64,000 nucleotides of DNA from Symsagittifera roscoffensis (GCF_963678635.1 NC_087070.1:51132514-51196513); one strand, 5' to 3'; counted from the first letter of the stretch, positions 31,101-47,600 are shown. The notes: generated by a model from the letters alone, not told the origin. A program made the numbers and translations.

Positions 31101-34100
31101 ATGTTTTTTTTCCAAAATGTGAATTTTTTAAATGAAAATCATCACCCCACACGCCATACAAAGTACAAAAGGATAGATTTTAATCCTTGTAACAAACCAA
31201 TTATGGCGAATCAGCTTCTTTTAACCAATTTGGAACAATTTCTAAGACGGATTAAATCTCCGCTTACGCGTTAATAGCGCGAAATATATCGCGCGTTAAT
31301 TGTCCCAAATTGGTCAAAATTGCAATCTTCAAACCCCCATAACTTTACAAAAAATAATCACAGGTGAAAAATCTTTTCAAATTTGAGCTCAAGACAACAA
31401 TACCTTTCGAATGATATAAAAAAAATTCCGTCAAAAATGGTCAGTTAAAAAGTCGAAATTTGTCTGAAGAAAAAAAACCCACCCCGAGCACAAATATTCC
31501 CCGTTACTTTCGTATCGAAAGTCGGAAAATAATCGAATTAAGAGGCATAATAATTTTTCTGAAAAGTTTTTTTATGCAAAATGTTTTTCTTTTCTTTAAC
31601 AACCCAAAAAAATGTCTCGGAACAACTCAAAAGTGTATAGTAATTTTTTTAACAAATTTTTATTAACGACTGCGCATTAAAAACTTTTTAAAATTTATTG
31701 TAGGAAAAGAAAATGTGAAGCAGTAGAATCGACAAGGCGAAAAGAGAAAATCTGTTCAGATAGCAAACTACATACATACGCTGACTTAAAAACACTGTTA
31801 CTAGTTATAACATAAGAAACAAGTGCAGCTATGAGTAGTTTCATAAAAGCAAAAGAAATAAGTAAGCATCTTCTAAGTGATACACATATTCGACCCGAGA
31901 AAGAAGATGCGCACTGAGCAAAATTAACATAGACAAAAGTCGGAACAACAAGACTGCTCGTATCAGGGCGAAGCCTGAATGATCCGACTGCCTTTTAAGG
32001 TTTACGTAGCAGTAATAACATTAAAAAATCAAATGTAAGAAAAAGTAAAATGAAAAATGTTTTTTTTCCAAAATTTGAATTTTTTAAATGAAAATCATCA
32101 CCTCACACGCCATACAAAGTACAAAAGGATAGATTTTAATCCTTGTAACAAACCAATTATGGCGAATCAGCTTCTTTTAACCAATTTGGAACAATTTCTA
32201 AGACGGATTAACTCTCCGCTTACGCGTTAATAGCGCAAAATATATCGCGCGTTAATTGTCCCAAACTGGCCAAAAACACAATCTTCAAACCCCCATAACT
32301 TTACAAAAAATAATCACAGGTGAAATATCTTTTCAAATTTGAGCTCAAGACAACAATACCTTTCGAATGACATAAAACAAATTCCGTCAAAAATGGTCAG
32401 TTAAAAAGCCGAAATTTGTCTGAAGAAAAAAAACCCACCCCGAGCACAAATATTCCCCGTTACTTTTGTACCGAAAGTCGGAAAAATAATCGAATTAAGA
32501 GGCATAATAATTTTTCTGAAAAGTTTTTTTTATGCAAAATGTTTTTCTTTTCTTTAACAACCCAAAAAAATGTCTCGGAACAACTCAAAAGAGCATAGTA
32601 ATTTTTTAAACAAATTTTTATTAACGACTGCGCATTATTTATTTGTTTTAGAATTTATTGTAGGAAAAGAAAATGTGAAGCAGTAGAATCGACAAGGCGA
32701 AAAGAGAAAATCTGTTCAGTTTGCAAACTACATACATACGCTGACTTAAAAACACTGTTACTAGTTATAACATAAGAAACAAGTGCAGCTATGAGTAGTT
32801 TCATAAAAGCAAAAGAAATAAATAAGCATCTTCTAAGTGATATACATATTCGACCTGAGAAAGAAGATGCGCACTGAGCAAAATTAACATAGACAAAAGT
32901 CGGAACAACAAGACTGCTCGTATCAGGGCGAAGCCTGAATGTTCCGACTGCCTTTTAAGGTTTATGGAGCAGTAATAACATTAAAAAATCAAATGTAAGA
33001 AAAAGTAAAATGAAAAATGTTTTTTTCCAAAGTTTGAATTTTTTTATGAATATCATCACCCCACACGCCATACAAAGTACAAAAGGATAGATTTTGATCC
33101 TTGTAACAAACCAATTATGGCGAATCAGTTTCTTTTAACCAATTTGGAACAATTTCTAAGACGGATTAACTCTCCGCTTACGCGTTAATAGCGCGAAATA
33201 TATCGCGCGTTAATTGTCCCAAATTGGCCAAAATGGCAATCTTTAAACCACCATAACTTTACAAAGAATGATCACAGATGAAATATCTTTTCAAATTTGA
33301 GCTCAGGATAACAATACCTTTCGAAAAATTCCGTCAAAAGTGGCTAGTTAAAAAGTCGAAATTTGTCTGAAGAAAAAAAAACCCACCCCGAGCACAAATA
33401 TTCCGTTACTTTCGTATCGAAAGTCGGAAAAATAATCGAATTAAGAGGCATAATAAGTTTTCTGAAAAGTTTTTTTTCTGTAAAATGTTTTTCTTTTCTT
33501 TAACAACCCAAAAAAATGTCTCGGAACAACTCAAAAGAGTATAGTAATTTTTTAAACAAATTTTTATTAACGACTGCGCATAAATTTTTTTTAAAATTTA
33601 TTGTAGGAAAAGAAAATGTGAAGCAGTAGAATCGACAAAGCGAAAAGAGAAAATCTGTTCAGTTAGCAAACTACATACATACGCTGACTTAAAAACACTG
33701 TTAGTATCTATAACATAAAAAACAAATGCAGCTATGAGTAGTTTCAAAAAAACAAAAGAAATAAATAAGCATCTTCTAAAAGATACACATATTCGACCTG
33801 AGAAAGAAGATGCGCACTGAGCAAAATTAACATAGACAAAATCGGAACAACAAGACTGCTTGTATCAGGGCGAAGCCCTGAATGTTCCGACTGCCTTTTA
33901 AGGTTTATGGAGCAGTAATAACATTAAAAAATTAATTGTAAGAAAAAATAAAATATACATTTTTTTTTGCAAAATTTGAATTTTTTTATGAAAATCATTC
34001 CCCCACACGCCATACAAAGTGCAAAAGGATAGATTTTGATCCTTGTAACAAACCAATTATGGCAAATCAGCTTCTTTTAACCAATTTTGAACAATTTCTA

Positions 34101-37100
34101 AGACGGATTAACTCTCCGCTTACGCGTTAATAGCGCGAAATATATCGCGCGTTAATTGTCCCAAATTGGCCAAAATGGCAATCTTTAAACCACCATAACT
34201 TTACAAAGAATGATCACAGATGAAATATCTTTTCAAATTTGAGCTCAGGACAACAATACCTTTCGAATGATAAAAAAAAATTCCGTCAAAAATGGCTAGT
34301 TAAAAAGTCGAAATTTGTCTGAAGAAAAAAAACCCACCCCGAGCACAAATATTCCGTTTCTTTCGTATCGAAAGTCGGAAAAATAATCGAATTAAGAGGC
34401 ATAATAATTTTTCTGAAAAGTTTTTTTATGCAAAATGATTTTCTTTTCTTTAACAACCCAAAAAAATGTCTCGGAACAACTCAAAAGAGTATAGTAATTT
34501 TTTAAACAAATTTTTATTAACGACTGCGCATTAAAATCTTTTTAAAATTTATTGCAGGAAAAGAAAATGTGAAGCAGTAGAATCGACAAGGCGAAAAGAG
34601 AAAATCTGTTCAGATAGCAAACTACATACATACGCTGACTTGAAAACACTGTTACTAGTTATAACATAAGAAACAAGTGCAGCTATGAATAGTTTCATAA
34701 AAGCAAAATAAATAAATAAGCATCTTCTAAGTGATACACATATTCGACCTGAGAAAGAAGATGCGCACTGAGCAAAATTAACATAGTCAAAAGTCGGAAC
34801 AACAAGACTGCTCGTATCAGGGCGAAGCCTGAATGTTCCGACTGCCTTTTAAGGTTTATGGAGCAGTACTAACATTAAAAAATCAAATGTAAGAAAAAGT
34901 AAAATGAAATTTTTTTTTTTAGAAAAACTTGAATTTTTTAATGAAAATCATCACCCCACACGCCATACAAAGTACAAAAGGATAGATTTTGATCCTTGTA
35001 ACAAACCAATTATGGCGAATAAGCTTCTTTTAACCAATTTGGAACGATTTCTAAGACGGATTAACTCTCCGCTTACGCGTTAATAGCGCGAAATATATCG
35101 CGGGTTAATTGTCCCAAATTGGCCAAAATGGCAATCTTTAAACCACCATAACTTTACAAAGAATGATCACAGATGAAATATCTTTTCAAATTTGAGCTCA
35201 GGACAACAATACCTTTTGAATGTTATAAAAAAATTTCGTCAAAAATGGCTAGTTAAAAAGTCGAAAATTGTCTGAAGAAAAAAAAACCCACCCCGAGCAC
35301 AAATATTCCATTTCTTTCGTATCGAAAGTCGGAAAAATAATCGAATTAAGAGGCATAATAATTTTTCTAAAAAAAGTTTTTTTATGTAAAATGTTTTTCT
35401 AACAACCCAAAAAAATGTCTCGGAACAACTCAAAAGAGTATAGTAATTTTTTAAACAATTATTTATTTACGACTGCGCATTAAAATCTTTTTAAAATTTA
35501 TTGCAGGAAAAGAAAATGTGAAGCAGTGGAATCGACAAGGCAAAAAGAGAAAATCTGTTCAGATAGCAAACTACATACATACGCTGACTTAAAAACACTG
35601 TTACTAGTTATAACATAAGAAACAAGTGCAGCTATGAATAGTTTCATAAAAGCAAAAGAAATAAATAAGCATCTTCTAAGTGATACACATATTCGACCTG
35701 AGAAAGAAGATTCGCACTGAGAAAAATTAACATAGACAAAAGTTGGAACAACAAGACTGCTCGTATCAGGGCGAAGCCTGAATGTTCCGACTGCCTTTTA
35801 AGGTTTATGGAGCAGTAATAACATTAAAAAATCAAATGTAAGAAAAAGTAAAATGAAAATTGTTTGTTTTTTCCAAAATTTGAATTTTTTAATGAAAATC
35901 ATCACCCCACAAGCCATACAAAGTACAAAAGGATAGATTTTGATCCTTGTAACAAACCAATTATGGCGAATAAGCTTCTTTTAACCAATTTGGAACGATT
36001 TCTAAGACGGATTAACTCTCCGCTTACGCGTTAATAGCGCGAAATATATCGCGGGTTAATTGTCCCAAATTGGCCAAAATGGCAATCTTTAAACCACCAT
36101 AACTTTACAAAGAATGATCACAGATGAAATATCTTTTCAAATTTGAGCTCAGGACAACAATACCTTTTGAATGATATAAAAAAATTCCGTCAAAAATGGC
36201 TAGTTAAAAAGTCGAAAATTGTCTGAAGAAAAAAAAACCCACCCCGAGCACAAATATTCCATTTCTTTCGTATCGAAAGTCGGAAAAATAATCGAATTAA
36301 GAGGCATAATAATTTTTCTGAAAAGTTTTTTTATGCAAAATGTTTTTCTAACAACCCAAAAAAATGTCTCGGAACAACTCAAAAGAGTATAGTAATTTTT
36401 TAAACAATTATTTATTAACGACTGCGCATTAAAATCTTTTTAAAATTCATTGCAGGAAAAGAAAATGTGAAGCAGTGGAATCGACAAGGCAAAAAGAGAA
36501 AATCTGTTCAGATAGCAAACTACATACATACGCTGACTTAAAAACACTGTTACTAGTTATAACATAAGAAACAAGTGCAGCTATGAATAGTTTCATAAAA
36601 GCAAAAGAAATAAATAAGCATCTTCTAAGTGATACACATATTCGACCTGAGAAAGAAGATTCGCACTGAGAAAAATTAACATAGACAAAAGTTGGAACAA
36701 CAAGACTGCTCGTATCAGGGCGAAGCCTGAATGTTCCGACTGCCTTTTAAGGTTTATGGAGCAGTAATAACATTAAAAAATCAAATGTAAGAAAAAGTAA
36801 AATGAAAATTGTTTTTTTTTTCCAAAATTTGAATTTTTTAATGAAAATCATCACCCCACACGCCATACAAAGTACAAAAGGATAGACTTTGATCCTTGTA
36901 ACAAACCAATTATGGCGAATAAGATTCTTTTAACCAATTTGGAACGATTTCTAAGACGGATTAACTCTCCGCTTACGCGTTAATAGCGCGAAATATATCG
37001 CGCGTTACTTGTCCCGAATTGGCCAAAATGGCAATCCTTAAACCCCCATAACTCTACGAAAAATGATCACAGGTGAAATATCTTTTCAAATTTGAGCTCA

Positions 37101-38610
37101 GGACAACAATACCTTTCGAATGATATAAAATAATTCTGTCAAAAATGGCTAGTTAAAAAGTCGAAATTTGTCTGAAGAAAAAAGAACCCACCCCGAGCAC
37201 AAATATTCCGTTACTTTCGTATCGAAAGTCGGAAAAATAATCGAATTAAGAGGCATAATATTTTTTCTGAAAAGTTTTTTATGCAAAATGTTTTTCTTTT
37301 CTTTAACAACCGAAAAAAATGTCTCGGAACAACTCAAAAGAGTATAGTAATTTTTTAAACAAATTTTTATTAACGACTGCGCATTAAAAACTTTTTAAAA
37401 TTTATTGCAGGAAAAGAAAAGGTGAAGCAGTAGAATCGACAAGGCGAAAAGAGAAAATCTGTTCAGATAGCAAACTACATACATACGCTGACTTGAAAAC
37501 ACTGTTACTAGTTATAATATAAGAAACAAGTGCAGCTATGAGTAGTTTCATAAAAGCAAAAGAAATAAATAAGCATCTTCTAAGTGATATACATATTCGA
37601 CCTGAGAAAGAAGATGCGCACTGAGCAAAATTAACATAGACAAAAGTCGGAACAACAAGACTGCTCGTATCAGGGCGAACCCTGAATGTTCCGACTGCCT
37701 TTTAAAGTTTATGGAGCAGTAATAACATTAAAAAATTAATTGTAAGAAAAAATAAAAAAATATACATTTTTTTCTTCCAAAATTTGAATTTTTTTAATGA
37801 AAATTATCGCCCCACACGCCATACAAAGTGCAAAAGGATAGATTTTGATCCTTGTAACAAACCAATTATGGCGAATCAGCTTCTTTTAACCAATTTGGAA
37901 CGATTTCTAAGACGGATTACCTCTCGGCCTACGCGTTAATAGCGCGAAATATATCGCGCGTTAATAGTCCCAAATTTGTCAAAATGGCAATATTTAAACC
38001 ACCATAACTTTACAAAAAATGATCACAGATGAAATATCTTTTCAAATTTGAGCTCAGGACAACAATACCTTTCGAATGACATAAAACAAATTCCGTCAAA
38101 AGTGGCTAGTTAAAAGGTCGAAATTTGTCTGAAGAAAAAAAAACCCACCCCGAGCACAAATATTCCGTTACTTTCGTATCGAAAGTCGGAAAAATAATCG
38201 AATTAAGAGGCAAAATAAGTTTTCTGAAAATTTTTTTCTGGAAAATTTTTTTCTTTTCTTTAACAACCCAAAAAAATGTCTCGGAACAACTCAAAAGAGT
38301 ATAGTAATTTTTTAAACAAATTTTTATTAACGAATGCGCATTAAAATTTTTTTAAAATTTATTGTAGGAAAAGAAAATGTGAAGCAGTAGAATTGACAAG
38401 GCGAAAAGAGAAAATCTGTTCAGTTAGCAAACTACATACATACGCTGACTTAAAAACACTGTTAGTATCTATAACATAAAAAACAAATGCAGCTATGAGT
38501 AGTTTCAAAAAAGCAAAAGAAATAAATAAGCATCTTCTAAAAGATACACATATTCGACCTGAGAAAGAAGATGCGCACTGAGCAAAATTAACATAGACAA
38601 AATCGTAACA

Positions 38611-41600
38611 ACAAGACTGCTTGTATCAGGGCAAAGCCCTGAATGTTCCGACTGCCTTTTAAGGTTTATGGAGCAGTAATAACATTAAAAAATTAATTGT
38701 AAGAAAAAATAAAATATACATTTTTTTTCCCAAAAATTGAATTTTTTTTTATAAAAATCATCCCCCCACACGCCATAAAAAGTGCAAAAGGATAGATTTT
38801 GATCCTTGTAACAAACCAATTATGGCGAATAAGCTTCTTTTAACCAATTTGGAACGATTTCTAAGACGGATTAACTCTCCGCCTACGCGTTAATAGCGCG
38901 AAATATATCGCGCGTTAATAGTCCCAACTTTGTCAAAATGGCAATATTTAAACCCCCATAACTTTACAAAAAATGATCACAGGCGAAATATCCTTTCAAA
39001 TTTGAGCTCAGGACAACAATACCTTTCGAATGATATAAAAAAATTCCGTCAAAAATGGCTAGTTAAAAAGTCGAAATTTGTCTGAAGGAAAAAAAACCCA
39101 CCCCGAGCACAAATATTCCGTTACTTTCGTATCGAAAGTCGGAACAATAATCGAATTAAGAGGCATAATAATTTTTCTGAACAGTTTTTTTTAATGCAAA
39201 TTGTTTTTCTTTTCTTTAACAACCCAAAAAAATGTCTCGGAACAACTCAAAAGAGTATAGTAGTTTTTTAAACAAATTTTTATTAACGACTGCGCATTAA
39301 AATCTTTTTCAAATTTATTGCAGGAAAAGAAAATGTGAAGCAGTAGAATCGACAAGGCAAAAAGAGAAAATCTGTTCAGATAGCAAACTACATACATACG
39401 CTGACTTAAAAACACTGTTACTAGTTATAACATAAGAAACAAGTGCAGCTATGAATAGTTTCATAAAAGCAAAAGAAATAAAAAAGCATCTTCTAAGTGA
39501 TACACATATTCGACCTAAGAAAGAAGATGCGCACTGAGCAAAATTAACATAGACAAAAGTCGGAACAACAAGACTGCTCGTATCAGCGCGAAGCCTGAAT
39601 GTTCCGACTGCCTTTTAAGGTTTATGGAGCAGTAATAACATAAAAAAATCAAATGTAAGAAAAAATAAAATGAAAATTGTTTTTTTTTCCAAAATTTGAA
39701 TTTTTTAATGAAAATCATCACCCCACACGCCATACAAAGTACAAAAGGATAGATTTTGATCCTTGTAACAAACCAATTATGGCGAATAAGCTTCTTTTAA
39801 CCAATTTGGAACGATTTCTAAGACGGATTAACTCTCCGCTTACGCGTTAATAGCGCGAAATATATCGCGCGTTAATTGTCCCGAATTGGCCAAAATGGCA
39901 ATCCTTAAACCCCCATAACTCTACGAAAAATGATCACAGGTGAAATATCTTTTCAAATTTGAGCTCAGGACAACAATACCTTTCGAATGATATAGAAAAA
40001 TTCTGTCAAAAATGGCTAGTTAAAAAGTCGAAATTTGTCTGAAGAAAAAAAAACCCACCCCGAGCACAAATATTCCGTTACTTTCGTATCGAAAGTCAGA
40101 AAAAAAAATCGAATTAAGAGGCATAATAGTTTTTCTGAAAAGTTTTTTATGCAAAATGTTTTTCTTTTCTTTAACAACCCAAAAAAATGTCTCGGAACAA
40201 CTCAAAAGAGTATAGTAATTTTTTAAACAAATTTTTATCAACGACTGCGCATTAAAAACTTTTTAAAATTTATTGTAGGAAAAGAAAATGTGAAGCAGTA
40301 GAATCGACAAGGCGAAAAGAGAAAATTTGTTCAGATAGCAAACTACATACATACGCTGACTTAAAAACACTGATACTAGTTATAACATAAGAAACAAGTG
40401 CAGCTATGAGTAGTTTTATAAAAGAAAAAGAAATAAATAAGCATCTTTTAAGTGATACACATATTCGACCCGAGAAAGAAGATGCGCACTGAGCAAAATT
40501 AACATAGACAAAAGTCGGAACAACAAGACTGCTCGTATCAGGGCGAAGCCTGAATGATCCGACTGCCTTTTAAGGTTTATGGAGCAGTAATAACACTAAA
40601 AAATCAAATGTAAGAAAAAGTAAATTGAAAAATGTTTTTTTTTTCCAAAATTTGAATTTTTTAAATGAAAATCATCACCCCACACGCCATACAAAGTACA
40701 AAAGGATAGATTTTGATCCTTGTAACAAACCAATTATGGCGAATAAGCTTCTTTTAACCAATTTGGAACAATTTCTAAGACGGATTAACTCTCCGCTTAC
40801 GCGTTAATAGCGCGAAATATATCGCGCGTTAATTGTCCCGAATTGGCCAAAATGGCAATCCTTAAACCCCCATAACTCTACGAAAAATGATCACAGGTGA
40901 AATATCTTTTCAAATTTGAGCTCAGGACAACAATACCTTTCGAATGATATAGAAAAATTCTGTCAAAAATGGCTAGTTAAAAAGTTGAAATTTGTCTGAA
41001 GAAAAAAAAACCCACCCCGAGCACAAATATTCCGTTACTTTCGTATCGAAAGTCAGAAAAATAATCGAATTAAGAGGCATAATAGTTTTTCTGAAAATTT
41101 TTTTCTGCAAAATGTTTTTCTTTTCTTTAACAACCCAAAAAAATGTCTCGGAACAACTGAAAAGAGTATAGTAATTTTTTAAACAAATTTTTATTAACGA
41201 CTGCGCATTAAAAACTTTTTAAAATTTATTGTAGGAAAAGAAAATGTGAAGCAGTAGAATCGACAAGGCGAAAAGAGAAAATTTGTTCAGATAGCAAACT
41301 ACATACATACGCTGACTTAAAAACACTGTTACTAGTTATAACATAAAAAACAAGTGCAGCTATGAGTAGTTTTATAAAAGCAAAAGAAATAAATAAGCAT
41401 CTTCTAAGTGATACACATATTCGACCCGAGAAAGAAGATGCGCACTGAGCAAAATTAACATAGACAAAAGTCGGAACAACAAGACTGCTCGTATCAGGGC
41501 GAAGCCTGAATGATCCGACTGCCTTTTAAGGTTTATGGAGCAGTAATAACATTAAAAAATCAAATGTAAGAAAAAGTAAATTGAAAAATGTTTTTTTTTC

Positions 41601-44600
41601 CAAAATTTGAATTTTTTAAATGAAAATCATCAACCCACACGCCATACAAAGTACAAAAGGATAGATTTTAATCCTTGTAACAAACCAATTATGGCGAATC
41701 AGCTTCTTTTAACCAATTTGGAACAATTTCTAAGACGGATTAACTCTCCGCTTACGCGTTAATAGCGCGAAATATATCGCGCGTTAATTGACCCAAATTG
41801 GCCAAAATTGCAATCTTCAAACCCCCATAACTTTACAAAAAATAATCACAGGTGAAATATCTTTTCAAATTTGAGCTCAAGACAACAATACCTTTCGAAT
41901 GATATAAAAAGATTCCGTCAAAAATGGCTATTTAAAAAGTCGAAATTTGTCTAAAGAAAAAAAAACCCACCCCGAGCACAAATATTCCGTTACTTTCGTA
42001 TCGAAAGTCGGAAAAATAATCGAATTAAGAGGCATAATAAGTTTTCTGAAAAGTTTTTTCTGCAAAATGTTTTCTTTTCTTTAACAACCCAAAAAAATGT
42101 CTCGGAGAACTCAAAAGAGTATAGTAATTTTTTAAACAAATTTTTATTAACGACTGCGCATTAAATTTTTTTTTAAATTTATTGTAGGAAAAGAAAATGT
42201 GAAGCAGTAGAATCGACAAGGCGAAAAGAGAAAATCTGTTCAGTTAGCAAACTACATACATACGCTGAATTAAAAACACTGTTAGTATCTATAACATAAG
42301 AAACAAGTGCAGCTATGAGTAGTTTCATAAAAGCAAAAGAAATAAATAAGCATCTTCTAAGTGATATACATATTCGACCTGAGAAAGAAGATGCGCACTG
42401 AGCAAAATTAACATAGACAAAAGTCGGAACAACAAGACTGCTCGTATCAGGGCGAAACCTGAATAGTCCGACTGCCTTTTAAAGTTTATGGAGCAGTAAT
42501 AACATTAGAAAATTAATTGTAAGAAAAAATAAAATATACATTTTTTTCTCCAAAATTTGAAATTTTTTATGAAAATTATCCCCCCACACGCCATACAAAG
42601 TGCAAAAGGAGAGATTTTGATCCTTGTAACAAACCAATTATGGCGAATAAGCTTCTTTTAACCAATTTGGAACGATTTCTAAGACGGATTAACTCTCCGC
42701 CTACGCGTTAATAGCGCGAAATATATCGCGCGTTAATAGTCCCAAATTTGTCAAAATGGCAATATTTAAACCACCATAACTTTACAAAGAATGATCACAC
42801 ATGAAATATCTTTTCAAATTTGAGCTCAGGACAACAATACCTTTCGAATGATTTAAAAAAATTCCGTCAAAAGTGGCTAGTTAAAAAGTCGAATTTTGTC
42901 TGAAGAAAAAAAAAACCCACCCCGAGCACAAATATTCCGTTACTTTCGTATCGAAAGTCGGAAAAATAATCGAATTAAGAGGCAAAATAAGTTTTCTGAA
43001 ATGTTTACTGCAAAATTTTTTTCTTTTCTTTAACAACCCAAAAAAATGTCTCGGAACAACTCAAAAGAGTATAGTAATTTTTTAAACAAATTTTTATTAA
43101 CGACTGCGCATTAAAATTTTTTGAAAAATTTATTGTAGGAAAAGAAAATGTGAAGCAATAGAATTGACAAGGCGAAAAGAGAAAATCTGTTCAGTTAGCA
43201 AACTACATACATACGCTGACTTAAAAACACTGTTAGTATCTATAACATAAAAAACAAATGCAGCTATGAGTAGTTTCAAAAAAGCAAAAGAAATAAATAA
43301 GCATCTTTTAAAAGATACACATATTCGACCTGAGAAAGAAGATGCGCACTGAGCAAAATTAACATAGACAAAATCGGAACAACAAGACTGCTTGTATCAG
43401 GGCGAAGCCCTGAATGTTCCGACTGCCTTTTAAGGTTTATCGAGCAGTAATAACATTAAAAAATTAATTGTAAGAAAAAATAAAATATCAATTTTTTTCC
43501 GCAAAAATTGAATTTTTTTAATAAAAATCATCCCCCCACACGCCATAAAAAGTGCAAAAGGATAGATTTTGATCCTTGTAACAAACCAATTATGGCGAAT
43601 AAGCTTCTTTTAACCAATTTGGAACGATTTCTAAGACGGATTAACTCTCCGCCTACGCGTTAATAGCGCGAAATATATCGCGCGTTAATAGTCCCAACTT
43701 TGTCAAAATGGCAATATTTAAACCCCCATAACTTTACAAAAAATGATCACAGGAGAAATATCCTTTCAAATTTGAGCTCAGGACAACAATACCTTTCGAA
43801 TGATATAAAAAAATTCCGTCAAAAATGGCTAGTTAAAAAGTCGAAATTTGTCTGAAGAAAAAAAAACCCACCCCGAGCACAAATATTCCGTTACTTTCGT
43901 ATCGAAAGTCGGAACAATAATCGAATTAAGAGGCATAATAATTTTTCTGAACAGTTTTTTTTAATGCAAATTGTTTTTCTTTTCTTTAACAATCCAAAAA
44001 AATGTCTCGGAACAACTCAAAAGAGTATAGTAGTTTTTTAAACAAATTTTTATTAACGACTGCGCATTAAAATCTTTTTAAAATTTATTGCAGGAAAAGA
44101 AAATGTGAAGCAGTAGAATCGACAAGGCAAAAAGAGAAAATCTGTTCAGATAGCAAACTACATACATACGCTGACTTAAAAACACTGTTACTAGTTATAA
44201 CATAAGAAACAAGTGCAGCTATGAATAGTTTCATAAAAGCAAAAGAAATAAAAAAGCATCTTCTAAGTGATACACATATTCGACCTGAGAGAGAAGATGC
44301 GCACTGAGCAAAATTAACATAGACAAAAGTCGGAACAACAAGACTGCTCGTATCAGGGCGAAGCCTGAATGTTCCGACTGCCTTTTAAGGTTTATGGAGC
44401 AGTAATAACATTAAAAAATCAAATGTAAGAAAAAGTAAAATAAAAATTGTTTTTTTTTGCAAAATTTGAATTTTTTAATGAAAATCATCACCCCACACGC
44501 CATACAAAGTACAAAAGGATAGATTTTGATCCTTGTAACAAACCAATTATGGCGAATAAGCTTCTTTTAACCAATTTGGAACGTTTTCTAAGACGGATTA

Positions 44601-47600
44601 ACTCTCCGCTTACGCGTTAATAGCGCGAAATATATCGCGCGTTAATTGTCCCGAATTGGCCAAAATGGCAATCCTTAAACCCCCATAACTCTACAAAAAA
44701 TGACCACAGGTGAAATATCTTTTCAAATTTGAGCTCAGGACAACAATACCTTTCGAATGATATAGAAAAATTCTGTCAAAAATGGCTAGTTAAAAAGTCG
44801 AAATTTGTCTGAAGAAAAAAAAACCCACCCCGAGCACAAATATTCCGTTACTTTCGTATCGAAAGTCAGAAAAATAATCGAATTAAGAGGCATAATAGTT
44901 TTTCTGAAAAGTTTTTTATGCAAAATGTTTTTCTTTTCTTTAACAACCCAAAAAAATGTCTCGGAACAACTCAAAAGAATATAGTAATTTTTTAAACAAA
45001 TTTTTATCAACGACTGCGCATTAAAAACTTTTTAAAACTTATTGTAGGAAAAGAAAATGTGAAGCAGTAGAATCGACAAGGCGAAAAGAGAAAATTTGTT
45101 CAGATAGCAAACTACATACATACGCTGACTTAAAAACACTGATGCTAGTTATAACATAAGAAACAAGTGCAGCTATGAGTAGTTTTATAAAAGCAAAAGA
45201 AATAAATAAGCATCTTCTAAGTGATACACATATTCGACCCGAGAAAGAAGATGCGCACTGAGCAAAATTAACATAGACAAAAGTCGGAACAACAAGACTG
45301 CTCGTATCAGGGCGAAGCCTGAATGATCCGACTGCCTTTTAAGGTTTATGGAGCAGTAATAACATTAAAAAATCAAATGTAAGAAAAAGTAAATTGAAAA
45401 ATGTTTTTTTTTTTCCAAAATTTGAATTTTTTAAATGAAAATCATCACCCCACACGCCATACAAAGTACAAAAGGATAAATTTTGATCCTTGTAACAAAC
45501 CAATTTTGGCGAATAAGCTTCTTTTAACCAATTTGGAACAATTTCTAAGACGGATTAACTCTCCGCTTACGCGTTAATAGCGCAAAATATATCGCGCGTT
45601 AATTGTCCCGAATTGGCCAAAATGGCAATCCTTAAACCCCCATAACTCTACGAAAAATGATCACAGGTGAAATATCTTTTCAAATTTGAGCTCAGGACAA
45701 CAATACCTTTCGAATGATATAGAAAAATTCTGTCAAAAATGGCTAGTTAAAAAGTTGAAATTTGTCTGAAGAAAAAAAAACCCACCCCGAGCACAAATAT
45801 TCCGTTACTTTCGTATCGAAAGTCAGAAAAATAATCGAATTAAGAGGCATAATAGTTTTTCTGAAAATTTTTTTATGCAAAATGTTTTTCTTTTCTTTAA
45901 CAACCCAAAAAAATGTCTCGGAACAACTGAAAAGAGTATAGTAATTTTTTAAACAAATTTTTATTAACGACTGCGCATTAAAAACTTTTTAAAATTTATT
46001 CTAGGAAAAGAAAATGTGAAGCAGTAGAATCGACAAGGCGAAAAGAGAAAATTTGTTCAGATAGCAAACTACATACATACGCTGACTTAAAAACACTGTT
46101 ACTAGTTATAACATAAAAAACAAGTGCAGCTATGAGTAGTTTTATAAAAGCAAAAGAAATAAATAAGCATCTTCTAAGTGATACACATATTCGACCCGAG
46201 AAAGAAGATGCGCACTGAGCAAAATTAACATAGACAAAAGTCGGAACAACAAGACTGCTCGTATCAGGGCGAAGCCTGAATGACCCGACTGCCTTTTAAG
46301 GTTTATGGAGCAGTAATAACATTAAAAAATCAAATGTAAGAAAAAGTAAATTGAAAAATGTTTTTTTTTTCCAAAATTTGAATTTTTTAAATGAAAATCA
46401 TCAACCCACACGCCATACAAAGTACAAAAGGATAGATTTTAATCCTTGTAACAAACCAATTATGGCGAATCAGCTTCTTTTAACCAATTTGGAACAATTT
46501 CTAAGACGGATTAACTCTCCGCTCACGCGTTAATAGCGCGAAATATATCGCGCGTTAATTGACCCAAATTGGCCAAAATTGCAATCTTCAAACCCCCATA
46601 ACTTTACAAAAAATAATCACAGGTGAAATATCTTTTCAAATTTGAGCTCAAGACAACAATACCTTTCGAATATTATAAAAAGATTCCGTCAAAAATGGCT
46701 ATTTAAAAAGTCGAAATTTGTCTAAAGAAAAAAAAACCCACCCCGAGCACAAATATTCCGTTACTTTCGTATCGAAAGTCGGAAAAATAATCGAATTAAG
46801 AGGCATAATAAGTTTTCTGAAAAGTTTTTTCTGCAAAATGTTTTCTTTTCTTTAACAACCCAAAAAAATGTCTCGGAACAACTCAAAAGAGTATAGTAAT
46901 TTTTTAAACAAATTTTTATTAACGACTGCGCATTAAAATTTTTTGAAAAATTTATTGTAGGAAAAGAAAATGTGAAGCAATAGAATTGACAAGGCGAAAA
47001 GAGAAAATCTGTTCAGTTAGCAAACTACATACATACGCTGACTTAAAAACACTGTTAGTATCTATAACATAAAAAACAAATGCAGCTATGAGTAGTTTCA
47101 AAAAAGCAAAAGAAATAAATAAGCATCTTCTAAGAGATACACATATTCGACCTGAGAAAGAAGATGCGCACTGAGCAAAACTAACATAGACAAAATCGGA
47201 ACAACAAGACTGCTTGTATCAGGGCGAAGCCCTGAATGTTCCGACTGCCTTTTAAGGTTTATGGAGCAGTAATAACATTAAAAAATTAATTGTAAGAAAA
47301 AATAAAATATACATTTTTTTCCCCAAAATTTGAGTTTTTTATGAAAATCATCCCCCCACACGCCATACAAAGTGCAAAAGGATAGATTTTGATCCTTGTA
47401 ACAAACCAATTATGGCGAATAAGCTTCTTTTAACCAATTTGGAACGATTTCTAAGACGGATTAGCTCTCCGCCTACGCGTTAATAGCGCGAAATATATCG
47501 CGCGTTAATAATCCCAAATTTGTCAAAATGGCAATATTTAAACCCCCATAACTTTACAACAAATGATCACTGGCGAAATATCCTTTCAAATTTGAGCTCA

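Noticed and set aside
30475-45010. Repeated minus-strand frames of 60-74 codons (SCSETFFWVV-type) in the 955-bp array
   Set aside because: They shift, truncate and change start position between units, and are absent as frames in many units. They follow the repeat sequence rather than any coding constraint.
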